Source of the DNA: an uncultured Roseicyclus sp.
Lineage (GTDB): Bacteria; Pseudomonadota; Alphaproteobacteria; Rhodobacterales; Rhodobacteraceae
Reading direction: 5' to 3'
Assembly: GCA_947489665.1 (NCBI GenBank)
Contig: CANLEH010000001.1
Span: forward strand, 344,501-408,500
DNA: 64,000 nt
Below, piece by piece: positions 46,083 to 55,678 of the stretch (the first letter of the stretch is position 1; the number at the start of each line of letters is the position of its first letter). A model generated the notes under the pieces. It did not search any database. It was not told the origin of the DNA and saw only the letters and a program-made list of their open reading frames with translations. The position numbers were made by a program, and so were the translations under genes.

Positions 46083-46253
46083 CGGGTCCTTTCCTTGTTT
46101 CAAAAATACCTCGGGGGTCGGCGATCTTTTCCCAGGAAAAGTCGCAAGGGGGCAGCGCCCCCTCACCTGCGCCAGCAGGTTAAGAAAAGGTAAATGAAAA
46201 TCGATTTATTGATTCAAAGCAGACGCTTAACCCACCTTATCAACCTTGATAAG
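46083..46253. other. 171-bp convergent intergenic region with terminator-like repeats
   Basis: Between the sigma factor and pheA stops. It contains the CAAAAATACCTCGGGGG / GGGGGCAGCGCCCCC type sequence (around 46100-46165) that resembles intergenic filler I associate with Rhodobacterales. At the pheA end there is a perfect palindrome CTTATCAACCTTGATAAG (46236-46253) directly abutting the pheA stop codon. No gene is supported. Confidence 0.45.
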
Positions 46254-47084
46254 CTAGTCCCGAGCCGGATCCGCTGGATAGGTTCCTAGGATCTTCAATT
46301 CGGAGGTGAAGTACCCCAACTCGTCCAGTGCCAGCTGAACGTTCTCGTCATCCGGGTGGCCCTCGATATCGGCATAGAACTGTGTCGCGGTGAAGGCACC
46401 ACCCACCATGTACGATTCCAGCTTGGTCATGTTCACGCCATTCGTCGCGAACCCACCCATCGCCTTGTAAAGGGCTGCCGGGATGTTGCGGACGCGGAAG
46501 ACGAAGGTGGTCATCATATGATCCGACCGCCGGGCCATGTCCGCCTCGCGCGACATCACCAGGAACCGCGTCGTGTTGCGGTCGTGATCTTCGATATGAC
46601 GCGCCAGGACGTCCAGCCCGTAAATCTCGCCCGCAAGTTCCGAAGCCAGTGCCGCTTTGGACGGCTCCCCCCATTCCGCCACGTCCCGAGCAGCGCGCGC
46701 ATTGTCGGGGCTGACCCGACCTGAAATTCCGTGCTCTCGCAGGAAAGTGCCACATTGCGGCAGCAGAACCAGATGGCTGTAAGCATCCGTCACATCTGCA
46801 AGGTTAGTTCCCGGCAAGGCCAACAGGTTGATGTGCACCCGAACGAATGCCTCGTCGATGATGTGCAGCCCGGATTCCGGGAGCAGACGATGGATATCCG
46901 CAACCCGCCCGTAGGTCGAATTTTCGACCGGCAGCATAGCAAGTTCAGCCTCCCCACTCCGGACGGCCTCGATCACATCCTCGAAGGTGGCGCAGGGCAG
47001 CGGCTCCATATCCGGCCGCGCATCGCGACAGGCCTCGTGTGAATAGGCTCCGGGCTCTCCTTGGAAGGCAATACGGGCTGTCAT
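46254..47084 (-). CDS. pheA: Prephenate dehydratase
   Basis: The protein has 276 residues from the ATG at 47084 (the frame continues two codons to a TTG). It is a stand-alone PDT with no chorismate mutase domain. The catalytic domain starts RIAFQGEPGAYSHEAC, with LPVENSTYGRVADI and, at the catalytic TRF motif, RNTTRFLVMSR. A C-terminal ACT domain (about 195-270: TTFVFRVRNIPAALYKAMGGF, LESYMVGGAFTATQFYADIEG) would bind Phe for feedback control. Final part of phenylalanine synthesis. Divergent from the cytochrome c gene. Confidence 0.95.
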   Translation of the reverse strand: MTARIAFQGEPGAYSHEACRDARPDMEPLPCATFEDVIEAVRSGEAELAMLPVENSTYGRVADIHRLLPESGLHIIDEAFVRVHINLLALPGTNLADVTDAYSHLVLLPQCGTFLREHGISGRVSPDNARAARDVAEWGEPSKAALASELAGEIYGLDVLARHIEDHDRNTTRFLVMSREADMARRSDHMMTTFVFRVRNIPAALYKAMGGFATNGVNMTKLESYMVGGAFTATQFYADIEGHPDDENVQLALDELGYFTSELKILGTYPADPARD

Positions 47085-47195
47085 GTGCAAAATCCGCTCG
47101 AAAAGGTCGTTTCGTCGCGCTCCCTACACCTTGCCTTGCCCCAAAGGAACACCATACATAGCCGCGAACGAGCGACAGACCTTTGTGGAGCCGAC

Positions 47196-47714
47196 ATGTT
47201 TGACACGATGACCATCACCAAAGCCGGCGGCGCGGTTTGCGCGGCACTGCTGGTGTTCCTTCTGGGCGGCTGGGCCGCCGAAGAGCTTTATAACATCGAC
47301 CACCATGGCGAAGATCACGTCAGCGGCTACCGCATTGAGATTGCCGAGCTGGATGAAGGGCCGGTGGAAGAGGTGCCGGAAATTCCGTTTGCAGATGTGT
47401 ACGCCGTTGCAGACGCCGGGGCCGGAGAACGCCTGTGGCGGCAATGCTCTGCTTGTCATGCGCTCAATGCAGGTCAGAATGGCGTGGGCCCGTATTTGCT
47501 TGGCCTCGTAGACCGGCCCATCGCTTCGGCAGACGGTTTTGACTATTCTGACACGCTCGCCGGGATGAGCGACATGGCTTGGACGCCGGAAAACATCTCT
47601 GGATTTATTGCAAACCCGCGTGATTGGGCGCCAGGGACGGCCATGTCCTACAACGGCATGGACGATATCGAGGATCGCGCGAACCTGATCGCATACCTCG
47701 CGACGCAGCAGTAA
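47196..47714 (+). CDS. Membrane-anchored c-type cytochrome (cytochrome cy / c552-like)
   Basis: The 172-residue protein starts with ATG at 47196. An N-terminal uncleaved helix (residues 12-28) and a Glu/Pro-rich tether (45-68) precede a class I cytochrome c domain with haem motif CSACH (84-88) and a distal Met in the GTAMSYNGM region. It resembles CycY/CycM electron carriers that feed aa3 or cbb3 oxidases from the bc1 complex. The neighbour pheA is divergent. A strong terminator follows. Confidence 0.9.
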   Translation: MFDTMTITKAGGAVCAALLVFLLGGWAAEELYNIDHHGEDHVSGYRIEIAELDEGPVEEVPEIPFADVYAVADAGAGERLWRQCSACHALNAGQNGVGPYLLGLVDRPIASADGFDYSDTLAGMSDMAWTPENISGFIANPRDWAPGTAMSYNGMDDIEDRANLIAYLATQQ

Positions 47715-47739
47715 ATCCCGCCGAAAACCGATAGATGAG

Positions 47740-47765
47740 CGCCGCCCAAGGGCGGCGTTTTTCGT
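47740..47765 (+). terminator. Terminator of the cytochrome c gene
   Basis: Perfect 8-bp arms CGCCGCCC / GGGCGGCG (47740-47747 and 47750-47757) followed by TTTTT. It lies 26 bp after the cytochrome c stop. Confidence 0.88.
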
Positions 47766-47923
47766 TTTCGAGGGAAAATGGTGAAAAAAGGGTCCAATCA
47801 CTACTTGATCACGGAATCTCAACTTGAACCGAACGCAGGCTGGTCTCTAACGTCTCGTGACACATAATAATGGTAGCGCGATCTCGAATTGCGTCCAATG
47901 ACCAACCGACGACGGAGGTGCAT

Positions 47924-49849
47924 ATGCAGGACCAGACCAGAGCCAAAGTTGCCGTAGCCGCCCAGGAATCGAACGACAAACGATCTGCGTTCACGCTTCC
48001 GCTTGCGGGCGCCGCCCTGATCCTTGCACTAGGCGCGCTTGCCGCGGATGCGCAGGACGTTGGCGATGACGGACTGATCCGCACCTACGGCATCTCGACC
48101 TTTGGCGAACTCCGCTATGGACCTGACAGTCCGCACCTCGATTATGTGAACCCCGACGCGCCGCAGGGTGGTGAGATGTCTTTTTCCTGGTCGTCAGGGT
48201 CTTTCGACTCGATGCACCCCTATTCCCGGATTGGTCGCCCCGCGGTTTTATCGAGCATCTTCTTTGAGGCTATGCTTGAGGGCACTGCAGACGAGATTGG
48301 CTCGGCCTACTGCCTGTTGTGCGAGGAATTCGCCTATCCCGAAGATCGCTCCTATGTGATCTTCACGCTTCGTGAAGGCGTCACATTCTCGGACGGCACG
48401 CCAATGACGGCGCAGGATGTGATGTTCTCCTACGAGATTTTGCGTGATGAAGGCTTGCCGTCGTTCCGTGCGAACATTCCGAACACGATTGCCAGCGCAG
48501 AAGTGATCGACGACCGCTCCATTCGGTTCGATTTCAATCCCGAAGCCCCCCTGCGGGACCGAATTCAAACAGCAGGCGGTCTTCCCGTGTTCAGCCAGGC
48601 AAGCCACGAGGCCTCGGGCCTCGCGTTCGAGGATAGCCGCCTGGATCCTCTCGTAGGATCCGGTGCCTATACTCTTGGCGAGGTGGAGCCAGGCCAGCGG
48701 GTCGTGTTTGTTCGAAACCGCGATTATTGGGGCGACGATCTTTGGATCAACCAGGGCCGCAACAATTTCGACAGCATCCGGATCGAGTATTACGGCGACA
48801 GCCTTGCGGCGTTCGAAGGGTTCACCGCCGGCAACTACACGTTCCGGCAGGAAAGCAGCAGTCAGGCCTGGGCCAACAACTACGACTTCCCGGCGCTCGA
48901 TGATGGCACCGTCATTCGGGAAGAACTGCCCGATGGCACAATTGCCAGCGGCCAATCGTTCATGATCAACCTGCGCCGTCCGCAATTCCAGGATGTCCGA
49001 GTGCGCAGTGCCCTTGCGCATATGTTCAACTTCGAATGGACGAATGAGACGCTATTCTACGGCCTCTACTCTCCGGTTGTCAGTTTCTGGGAAAACACCT
49101 GGATGGAAGCAGCAGGCATGCCTGAAGGGGAAGAGCTTGCCTTGCTAGAGCAATTCCGCGACCAGCTTCCGGAGACGGTGTTCACCGAAGAGGTTTACGC
49201 AGTTCCCGAGTCTAATCCAGAACGTGCGCTGGATCGTCGGCAATCACGTCGCGCTTTGGCTTTGTTGGAAGAGGCAGGCTGGGTTCCGGGTGATGATGGC
49301 CTGTTGCGCAACGAGGCAGGTCAAACGCTGGACGTCGAGTTCCTGAATTCGTCCCCGCTGTTTGATCGGATCATTAACCCGTACGTCGAAAACTTGCGCG
49401 CCATTGGTGTGAATGCGTCCATGAACCGGGTGGACAACGCCCAATTGCAGCAGCGGCAGCGCGACGCCGACTACGATATGATCACCGATCACTTCCCCAT
49501 GACGTATGAGCCGGGCGCCGGGTTGCGGCAATACTTCGGCTCACTTGGTGCAGACGAAAGCCTGTTCAACGTGCCGGGTCTGGCCGATGAAGGCATCGAC
49601 GCCTTGATCGAAACAGTCGTGAATACCGAAACCCGCGAAGAATTGGACGTCGCCGTTCGTGCGCTTGACCGCGTCCTGCGTGACAGGGTGATCCGCGTGG
49701 GCCAATGGTACAACGATGCCCATTGGGTAGCTTACTATGACATGTATCGCTACCCAGCGGAGTTGCCGCCTTACTCGCTTGGCTTCCTCGATTTCTGGTG
49801 GGTGGACGCGGACGCCGAACAGGCCCTTCGCGATGCAGGCGCGCTGTAA
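47924..49849 (+). CDS. YejA-type extracellular solute-binding protein
   Basis: The 641-residue protein starts with ATG at 47924, GGAGG six bases upstream. After a long polar n-region the signal helix (about 30-45) ends at ADA-QD. The mature protein is a family 5 peptide-binding protein: GISTFGELRYGPDSPHLDYV, AFPQGGEMSFSW-like NPDAPQGGEMSF, TFSDGTPMTAQDVMFSYEIL, RFDFNPEAPL and PAMTYEPG-like HFPMTYEPG. It matches the YejA group of microcin C/oligopeptide importers. First gene of a four-gene ABC operon. Confidence 0.9.
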   Translation: MQDQTRAKVAVAAQESNDKRSAFTLPLAGAALILALGALAADAQDVGDDGLIRTYGISTFGELRYGPDSPHLDYVNPDAPQGGEMSFSWSSGSFDSMHPYSRIGRPAVLSSIFFEAMLEGTADEIGSAYCLLCEEFAYPEDRSYVIFTLREGVTFSDGTPMTAQDVMFSYEILRDEGLPSFRANIPNTIASAEVIDDRSIRFDFNPEAPLRDRIQTAGGLPVFSQASHEASGLAFEDSRLDPLVGSGAYTLGEVEPGQRVVFVRNRDYWGDDLWINQGRNNFDSIRIEYYGDSLAAFEGFTAGNYTFRQESSSQAWANNYDFPALDDGTVIREELPDGTIASGQSFMINLRRPQFQDVRVRSALAHMFNFEWTNETLFYGLYSPVVSFWENTWMEAAGMPEGEELALLEQFRDQLPETVFTEEVYAVPESNPERALDRRQSRRALALLEEAGWVPGDDGLLRNEAGQTLDVEFLNSSPLFDRIINPYVENLRAIGVNASMNRVDNAQLQQRQRDADYDMITDHFPMTYEPGAGLRQYFGSLGADESLFNVPGLADEGIDALIETVVNTETREELDVAVRALDRVLRDRVIRVGQWYNDAHWVAYYDMYRYPAELPPYSLGFLDFWWVDADAEQALRDAGAL

Positions 49850-49864
49850 GGCCGGACATTAGCC

Positions 49865-51019
49865 ATGGGCGCGTATATTCTCCGAAGGCTTCTGCTGGTG
49901 ATCCCCACGATCTTCGGCGTGATGCTTCTGAACTTCACGTTGATCCAATTTGTGCCGGGCGGTCCGATTGACCAGATCATTGCGCAGTTGGAAGGCGAGG
50001 GGGACGTATTCGCGGGCATCTCGGGCGGCGGTGGTGACAACAGCGCCAACACGTCGGACTTCGATGTGGGTTACCAAGGCGCACGTGGCTTGCCGCCGCA
50101 GTTTCTTGAGCAGTTGCAGGTCGAGTTCAACTTTGCACGCATCGTCTGTGCAGAAGGATTTACGGGTGAACCCGACCTTGATGCTGAGGAATGCGTGGCC
50201 GAGGAAATTCCGATCCTCGAACGTTTTGGCCTGATGATGATGGACTACCTGCGTTTCGACTTCGGCGAGAGCTATTTCCGCTCCATTTCGGTCGTTGATC
50301 TGGTGATCGAGAAGATGCCTGTGTCGATCAGTCTGGGCCTGTGGTCCACCATCATTGCATACATCGTCTCGATCCCGCTTGGTATTCGCAAGGCTGTCCG
50401 CGATGGGACGCGGTTCGATAGTGCGACGAGTGCGATCATCATCGTGGCCTATGCCATTCCCGGCTTTCTCTTTGCCATTATCTTGTTGGTGGTCTTTGCA
50501 GGTGGGCGTTACCTGAGCTGGTTCCCACTGCGTGGACTGACATCTGACGGATTTGAGGACATGACCTTGATCCGGCAGATCATTGATTATTTCTGGCACA
50601 TCACCTTGCCGGTTTTGGCGTCAACCATCTCTGCATTCGCGACATTGACGCTGCTGACCAAGAATTCGTTTCTGGACGAGATCAAGAAGCAATACGTGAT
50701 GACAGCCAAGGCGAAAGGTCTGACCGAGCGGCGCGTTTTGTATGGTCATGTGTTCCGCAACGCCATGTTGATCGTCATAGCGGGTTTCCCGGCGGTCTTT
50801 ATCGGCGTCTTCTTTGGTGGGTCGCTGATTATCGAGACGATATTCTCGCTCGACGGGTTGGGTCGGCTCGGGTTTGAAGCCGTGGTCAGCCGCGACTATC
50901 CCGTGGTCTTTGGTACATTATTCGTCTTCAGCCTGATTGGTCTGACCGTCGGGATCATATCGGATCTGATGTATGTGTGGATCGATCCGCGCATCGATTT
51001 TGAATCGTTGGAGGGCTAG
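49865..51019 (+). CDS. ABC transporter permease, YejB type
   Basis: The protein has 384 residues. An N-terminal DppB-like start ([21 protein letters not shown]) is followed by a long periplasmic segment (about 45-120) specific to YejB. Then come the core helices and the EAA loop near [24 protein letters not shown], which contacts the ATPase. It lies 15 bp after the binding protein gene and 6 bp before the second permease gene, so one operon. Confidence 0.91.
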   Translation: MGAYILRRLLLVIPTIFGVMLLNFTLIQFVPGGPIDQIIAQLEGEGDVFAGISGGGGDNSANTSDFDVGYQGARGLPPQFLEQLQVEFNFARIVCAEGFTGEPDLDAEECVAEEIPILERFGLMMMDYLRFDFGESYFRSISVVDLVIEKMPVSISLGLWSTIIAYIVSIPLGIRKAVRDGTRFDSATSAIIIVAYAIPGFLFAIILLVVFAGGRYLSWFPLRGLTSDGFEDMTLIRQIIDYFWHITLPVLASTISAFATLTLLTKNSFLDEIKKQYVMTAKAKGLTERRVLYGHVFRNAMLIVIAGFPAVFIGVFFGGSLIIETIFSLDGLGRLGFEAVVSRDYPVVFGTLFVFSLIGLTVGIISDLMYVWIDPRIDFESLEG

Positions 51020-51025
51020 CACACT

Positions 51026-52345
51026 ATGGCCCTTCCCACGGAATCGCCCAACACCCCGCCGTTGCCGGACAATGATCCGGATGCAGCCGAAACCCATGGC
51101 CGAGTGCAGGGAGATCGCAAAGGCTGGCTCAGCCCGCTGAACCGTCGCCGCTGGCGCAACTTCAAACGCAACCGCCGTGCGTTCTGGTCGCTTTGGATCT
51201 TTCTGGTGCTTTATGGGCTGTCCCTTCTGGCGCCTTACCTTGCCAATGACAAACCATTGCTGATCAACTACCGCGGTGAATATTTCACGCCGATCTTCAA
51301 CTTCTATCCGGAAACAGCCTTTGGAGGAGATTTCCGGACCGAGGCCGTTTACCGGGATATCGAGGTTCAGTGCCTCATCGTATCGGGCGGGCTGGAAGAC
51401 TGCTGGGATGACCCAGAGGAAGTGATCGAGCAGGTCGAAGAAACCGGCTATTTCAACGGAGTAGAGGTCAATCAAGGGTGGCTATTGTGGCCATTGATCC
51501 CGCACAGCTTCAACACAATCGTGGATCGTCCAGGCAACGCCCCGGCAGCGCCGAATATTATCGGTTGGTGGCCAGAAATTGAACGCGACAGTGCGGGTGA
51601 GCCGGTGTTGGACGAAGACGATCAACCGGTCATCGATTGGCAGTTTGGGCTGTTGCCCGAAGATCGTCGCGGCACAAACCTTTTGGGCACCGACGACACG
51701 TCGCGCGACGTAATGGCACGCGTGATCTACGGGTTCGAGTTGTCAGTAAGTTTTGCGCTGATCGTGACCTTCTTCACGTCGATCATCGGCATCTTCATGG
51801 GGGCCTTGCAGGGGTTTTACGGGGGGCTGGTTGACTTGATCTGGCAGCGGATCATCGAGATCTGGAATGCGACGCCAAGCCTGTACGTGATCATCATCGT
51901 TGCGGCGATCTTCCCGATGAACTTCACATTGCTGGTCTTCCTGATGGTGTTTTTCGGTTGGATGAACCTGACAGGCGTGGTGCGGGCCGAATTCTTGCGC
52001 GCCCGCAATTTCGAATATGTCCGTGCGGCCCGTGCGCTTGGCGTGGGTAACGGCACGATCATGTTTCGCCACATCCTACCCAATGCGATGGTGGCGACGC
52101 TGACCTTCCTGCCGTTCATCGTCACTGGCACAATTGCAGGTCTTGCGAGCCTCGATTTCCTTGGCTTTGGTTTGCCATCGTCCGAGCCGTCGCTTGGCGA
52201 GATGACATTGCAAGCAAAGAACAACCTTCAGGCGCCATGGCTTGGGTTCACGGCCTTCTTCACGTTCGCCTTCATGCTGTCGTTGCTAGTGTTCATTTTT
52301 GAAGGCGTGCGCGATGCGTTTGATCCACGAAAGACCTTCTCATGA
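51026..52345 (+). CDS. ABC transporter permease, YejE type
   Basis: The protein has 439 residues, starting with ATG at 51026 (GGAGGG upstream). The N-terminal cytoplasmic segment has NRRRWRNFKRNRRAFWSLW, followed by one helix and a periplasmic insert of about 150 residues. The DppC-like core has DDTSRDVMARVIYGFELSVSF and the EAA loop FEYVRAARALGVGNGTIMFRH. This layout is characteristic of YejE. It overlaps the ATPase gene by 4 bp. Confidence 0.91.
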   Translation: MALPTESPNTPPLPDNDPDAAETHGRVQGDRKGWLSPLNRRRWRNFKRNRRAFWSLWIFLVLYGLSLLAPYLANDKPLLINYRGEYFTPIFNFYPETAFGGDFRTEAVYRDIEVQCLIVSGGLEDCWDDPEEVIEQVEETGYFNGVEVNQGWLLWPLIPHSFNTIVDRPGNAPAAPNIIGWWPEIERDSAGEPVLDEDDQPVIDWQFGLLPEDRRGTNLLGTDDTSRDVMARVIYGFELSVSFALIVTFFTSIIGIFMGALQGFYGGLVDLIWQRIIEIWNATPSLYVIIIVAAIFPMNFTLLVFLMVFFGWMNLTGVVRAEFLRARNFEYVRAARALGVGNGTIMFRHILPNAMVATLTFLPFIVTGTIAGLASLDFLGFGLPSSEPSLGEMTLQAKNNLQAPWLGFTAFFTFAFMLSLLVFIFEGVRDAFDPRKTFS

Positions 52346-54249
52346 GCCGCCGCGTTCTTGATATTCGCGACCTTACTGTCGACTTCACCCAGGAAGGCGG
52401 CACGGTGAATGCCGTGCGCGGGGTTTCGTTTCACGTTGAACGGGGAGAGACAGTGGCGCTTGTCGGCGAAAGTGGGTCCGGCAAATCTGTGACTGCGTTG
52501 TCCACCGTTGATTTGTTGCCCGGTGCCGCGCAGGTTGGCGGATCGATCAAATATGACGGCGCCGAGATGGTCGGAGCCTCGGATGCAGAATTGCGGCGTG
52601 TGCGTGGCAACGACATCAGCTTCATCTTTCAAGAGCCGATGACCTCGCTCAACCCCCTGCACACCATCGAAAAGCAAATGGCCGAAAGCCTCGTGGAACA
52701 TGGGGGCTATAAGTATCCAGGCGGATTGAAGCGGACGGCGAGTGCAATCGCGGGTGGCAACCCGGTACCCGTGCTGATGGCGGTCTTTCTGCTTCTATCG
52801 ATTGTCATGTTCTACATCTTCGCGGTCATTCAACCTGATGATTTCAGTGCTGTTCGAGATGCTGTGCAGGCGCGCGCAGGGAATGCCGGTATTCTGGCAT
52901 TTGCTGTCGCCAGCCTGATTGGGGCCATCGTACAAGCAGCCCTTTGGACCGCCATTATTGCTGTTCCACTACTGCTTGTGCGGTTTGTCCTGCGGGCGTT
53001 GGGCTACACAGATGTCGTGTCGTCAGATCTTCGAACCCGGGTAATTGACCTGCTGACCAAGGTCGGAATACGCGACCCGGAAACCCGCTTGGGGGCTTAC
53101 CCGCACCAATTGTCAGGTGGTCAGCGGCAGCGCGTGATGATCGCCATGGCGCTTGCCAATGGACCGGAACTGTTGATTGCGGATGAGCCGACTACGGCGC
53201 TCGACGTCACCATTCAGGCGCAAATCCTCGACCTTCTGGGGGATCTGAAGCGTTCGGAAGGGATGAGCTTACTGTTCATTACCCATGATCTTGCCATCGT
53301 GCGTCGTATCGCCGACCGCGTTTGTGTCATGCAGGGTGGAGAAATCGTAGAGCAGGGTAAGACGAGCGACATCTTCGATAATCCCCAGCATCCCTACACA
53401 CGCAAATTGCTTGGGGCTGAACCATCCGGATCACCCGATCCTGTTTCTGGTGACGCAGAAGAAATCCTGACCACGGACGATCTGCGCATCTGGTTCCCCA
53501 TTCAGCGGGGGCTGTTGCGACGAACCGTGGGCCATGTGAAGGCCGTGAACGCCGCCAATATTCAGGTGAAGCAGGGCGAGACGCTCGGAATTGTTGGCGA
53601 AAGCGGATCGGGCAAGACCACATTGGCCCTCGCGATCATGCGGCTTGTTCGGTCCGAGGGACCGATCACCTTTCTTGGCCAGGATCTTTCCCATGCCACC
53701 AAATCCGAGCTGCGCAGCGTGCGGCGGGACATGCAAATCGTTTTCCAGGATCCTTACGGCTCCCTCAGCCCGCGCATGACGATTGAGCAGATCGTTTCCG
53801 AAGGGTTGAAGGTGCAAGGTGTGGGCCCGCGTGAGCGGCGCGCGAGGGTTGGTGAAATCCTCGAAGAAGTCGGGCTGAGCCGTGACATGATGCACCGTTA
53901 CCCGCATGAATTTTCGGGCGGACAACGGCAACGGATCGCGATTGCGCGTGCGATGATCCTGCGACCACGATTGGTTGTGCTTGATGAGCCCACCAGCGCC
54001 TTGGATATGACAGTGCAGGTGCAGATCGTCGAGCTGCTACGCAAGCTGCAGAAGGACCATAACCTGGCCTATCTGTTCATTAGCCATGACCTGCGAGTCG
54101 TGCGCGCGCTCAGCCACAAAGTGATCGTCATGAAGCAGGGCGATGTGGTCGAGATGGGCGAGACCAATGCGCTGTTCGACAACCCGCAGCAAACCTACAC
54201 GCGAGAGTTGATGGCCGCGGCGTTCGGCGATCGCGCCGGAGCAGCTTAG
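52342..54249 (+). CDS. YejF-type dual ABC ATPase with a membrane-type insertion in NBD1
   Basis: The protein has 635 residues against about 530 for E. coli YejF. NBD1: Walker A GESGSGKS (42-49), Q-loop Q97, LSGGQ (257-261), Walker B LLIADEP (277-283), His switch in FITHDLAIVRR. NBD2 is complete: GESGSGKTT, QDPYGSLSPRMT, FSGGQRQRIAIARAM, LDEPTSALD, SHDLRVVRA. Between residues about 121 and 230 of NBD1 lies an extra hydrophobic block with two or three predicted helices that ordinary oligopeptide ATPases lack. The insertion is in frame and both flanks are normal. The 3' end overlaps hemN. Confidence 0.9.
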   Translation: MSRRVLDIRDLTVDFTQEGGTVNAVRGVSFHVERGETVALVGESGSGKSVTALSTVDLLPGAAQVGGSIKYDGAEMVGASDAELRRVRGNDISFIFQEPMTSLNPLHTIEKQMAESLVEHGGYKYPGGLKRTASAIAGGNPVPVLMAVFLLLSIVMFYIFAVIQPDDFSAVRDAVQARAGNAGILAFAVASLIGAIVQAALWTAIIAVPLLLVRFVLRALGYTDVVSSDLRTRVIDLLTKVGIRDPETRLGAYPHQLSGGQRQRVMIAMALANGPELLIADEPTTALDVTIQAQILDLLGDLKRSEGMSLLFITHDLAIVRRIADRVCVMQGGEIVEQGKTSDIFDNPQHPYTRKLLGAEPSGSPDPVSGDAEEILTTDDLRIWFPIQRGLLRRTVGHVKAVNAANIQVKQGETLGIVGESGSGKTTLALAIMRLVRSEGPITFLGQDLSHATKSELRSVRRDMQIVFQDPYGSLSPRMTIEQIVSEGLKVQGVGPRERRARVGEILEEVGLSRDMMHRYPHEFSGGQRQRIAIARAMILRPRLVVLDEPTSALDMTVQVQIVELLRKLQKDHNLAYLFISHDLRVVRALSHKVIVMKQGDVVEMGETNALFDNPQQTYTRELMAAAFGDRAGAA

Positions 54250-55595
54250 ATCGCAGACGAATGGTTTCTGGCCTTCTCACAGGTATACGCGTCGACGTGG
54301 CGCGCGATCAGGCGTGTCAGCGGGCGGGATGGCTCCAGAATGGTCAAACCATTGTCGTTGCGTGCAACATGTCCGCGGAACGCCCGCGCGAGATCATCCA
54401 GGATTGGGTCTACAGCATCGCGAGCAGTGGATGATGTTGCACGTTGATCAAAACCGAAATCACACATCAAGCGCTCGATTATGTGGCTGCGCAGGCGATC
54501 TTCGTTCGTCAGAATGTGGCCCCGTCCAGTGGGAAGCTCACCCGCGCGAACGGCTTTCTGGTAGGCTGCAGTGCTTGCAGCGTTCTGAACAAACCCTTGC
54601 GGAAACTTTGAGATTGCAGAGGCGCCAACGCCGATTAGGACATCGCAACTGTCGTCGGTATAGCCCTGAAAGTTGCGCCTAAGCTGCCCTTGTCGTGCGG
54701 CCACGGACAGGCTGTCTTCGCGGCGTGCGAAGTGATCGATCCCGATCGGGTCATACCCGTCCCACTTCAACACTTCGCCAGCCGTTTCAAACAGCTGCAA
54801 CCGGGCCACAGGGTCTGGCAAATCCTCGGTAGGGATCAAGGATTGGCGTTTTGCCATCCACGGAACATGGGCATAGCCGTAAAGCGCCACCCGGTCGGGG
54901 TTCAGGGAAAGCAGCATTTGCATTGAGGATGTAATACGTTCCTGCGTTTGCCGTGGCAGCCCATATAGGAGGTCAGTGTTAAGCGAGGCGACCCCGCGCG
55001 CACGAAGCGCTTCTACAGCGGCGCGCGTGACCTCAAAGCTCTGCTCGCGCCCGATGATTTTCTGGATCTCAGGGTCAAAATCCTGAACGCCGATGGATGC
55101 ACGGCCCATCCCTGCATCGGCCAAGGCATCCAGCCGGACTTCGTCAATTTCGTTCGGGTCGATTTCGACTGAGAACTCAGCCGTCTTTGTGAGCGGTATG
55201 GATGTCCGAATCGTATCTGCCAGACGGGTGATCTCTGGTGCTTTCAGAAGGGTTGGCGTCCCGCCGCCCCAATGCAATTTTTCAATTTCGACACCCTGCG
55301 GCAATATGTTCGTAAGTGCCTGAATTTCTTGTATAAGAGTGTTCGTGTAGGCGACCACTGGTTCTTCCGATTGCATGCCTTGGGTTCGACATGCGCAGAA
55401 CCAGCAAAGCCTTCTGCAAAAGGGCACATGCGCGTAGAGCGACACCTTGGCGCCCGGCGGAACATCGGCAAGCCAGGCGCGGTGCACCTCTGGCGTGACA
55501 TCACCTGCAAAGTGGTTCGCCGGCGGATATGAGGTGTAGCGAGGCACATTTGCCTCGAACAGACCCAACGTTCTCATTTGATAATATCTGTCCAT
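54246..55595 (-). CDS. hemN: Oxygen-independent coproporphyrinogen III oxidase
   Basis: The 449-residue radical SAM enzyme has the cluster motif C60xxxC64xxC67xC69 in HVPFCRRLCWFCACR. Other family signs: VPRYTSYPPANHF at the N-terminus, LHWGGGTPTLL, EIDPNEIDEVRL, GVQDFDPEIQKIIGR and YDPIGIDHFAR. It decarboxylates coproporphyrinogen III without O2 in haem and, in phototrophs, bacteriochlorophyll synthesis. It is divergent from fnrL with a shared FNR box 36 bp before its start, so induced at low oxygen. Confidence 0.95.
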   Translation of the reverse strand: MDRYYQMRTLGLFEANVPRYTSYPPANHFAGDVTPEVHRAWLADVPPGAKVSLYAHVPFCRRLCWFCACRTQGMQSEEPVVAYTNTLIQEIQALTNILPQGVEIEKLHWGGGTPTLLKAPEITRLADTIRTSIPLTKTAEFSVEIDPNEIDEVRLDALADAGMGRASIGVQDFDPEIQKIIGREQSFEVTRAAVEALRARGVASLNTDLLYGLPRQTQERITSSMQMLLSLNPDRVALYGYAHVPWMAKRQSLIPTEDLPDPVARLQLFETAGEVLKWDGYDPIGIDHFARREDSLSVAARQGQLRRNFQGYTDDSCDVLIGVGASAISKFPQGFVQNAASTAAYQKAVRAGELPTGRGHILTNEDRLRSHIIERLMCDFGFDQRATSSTARDAVDPILDDLARAFRGHVARNDNGLTILEPSRPLTRLIARHVDAYTCEKARNHSSAI

Positions 55596-55630
55596 AGGCT
55601 ACAACTTAGGCGTGTCTGGCCTCACGCACC

Positions 55631-55644
55631 TTGACGCAGATCAA
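55631..55644. promoter_or_regulatory. FNR box between hemN and fnrL
   Basis: TTGACGCAGATCAA matches the FNR consensus TTGAT-N4-ATCAA at nine of ten positions. It is centred between the divergent genes, about 35 bp from each start codon, so one site could serve both. Confidence 0.85.
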
Positions 55645-55678
55645 GCCAGAAACATGCGCGAACAGGGGATTTTTAACG

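Noticed and set aside
52702-53031. Frameshift, mobile element or intein as the source of the extra YejF block
   Set aside because: Both flanks and all ATPase motifs are in frame, there are no target-site duplications or inverted ends that I can see, and no intein Hint motifs.
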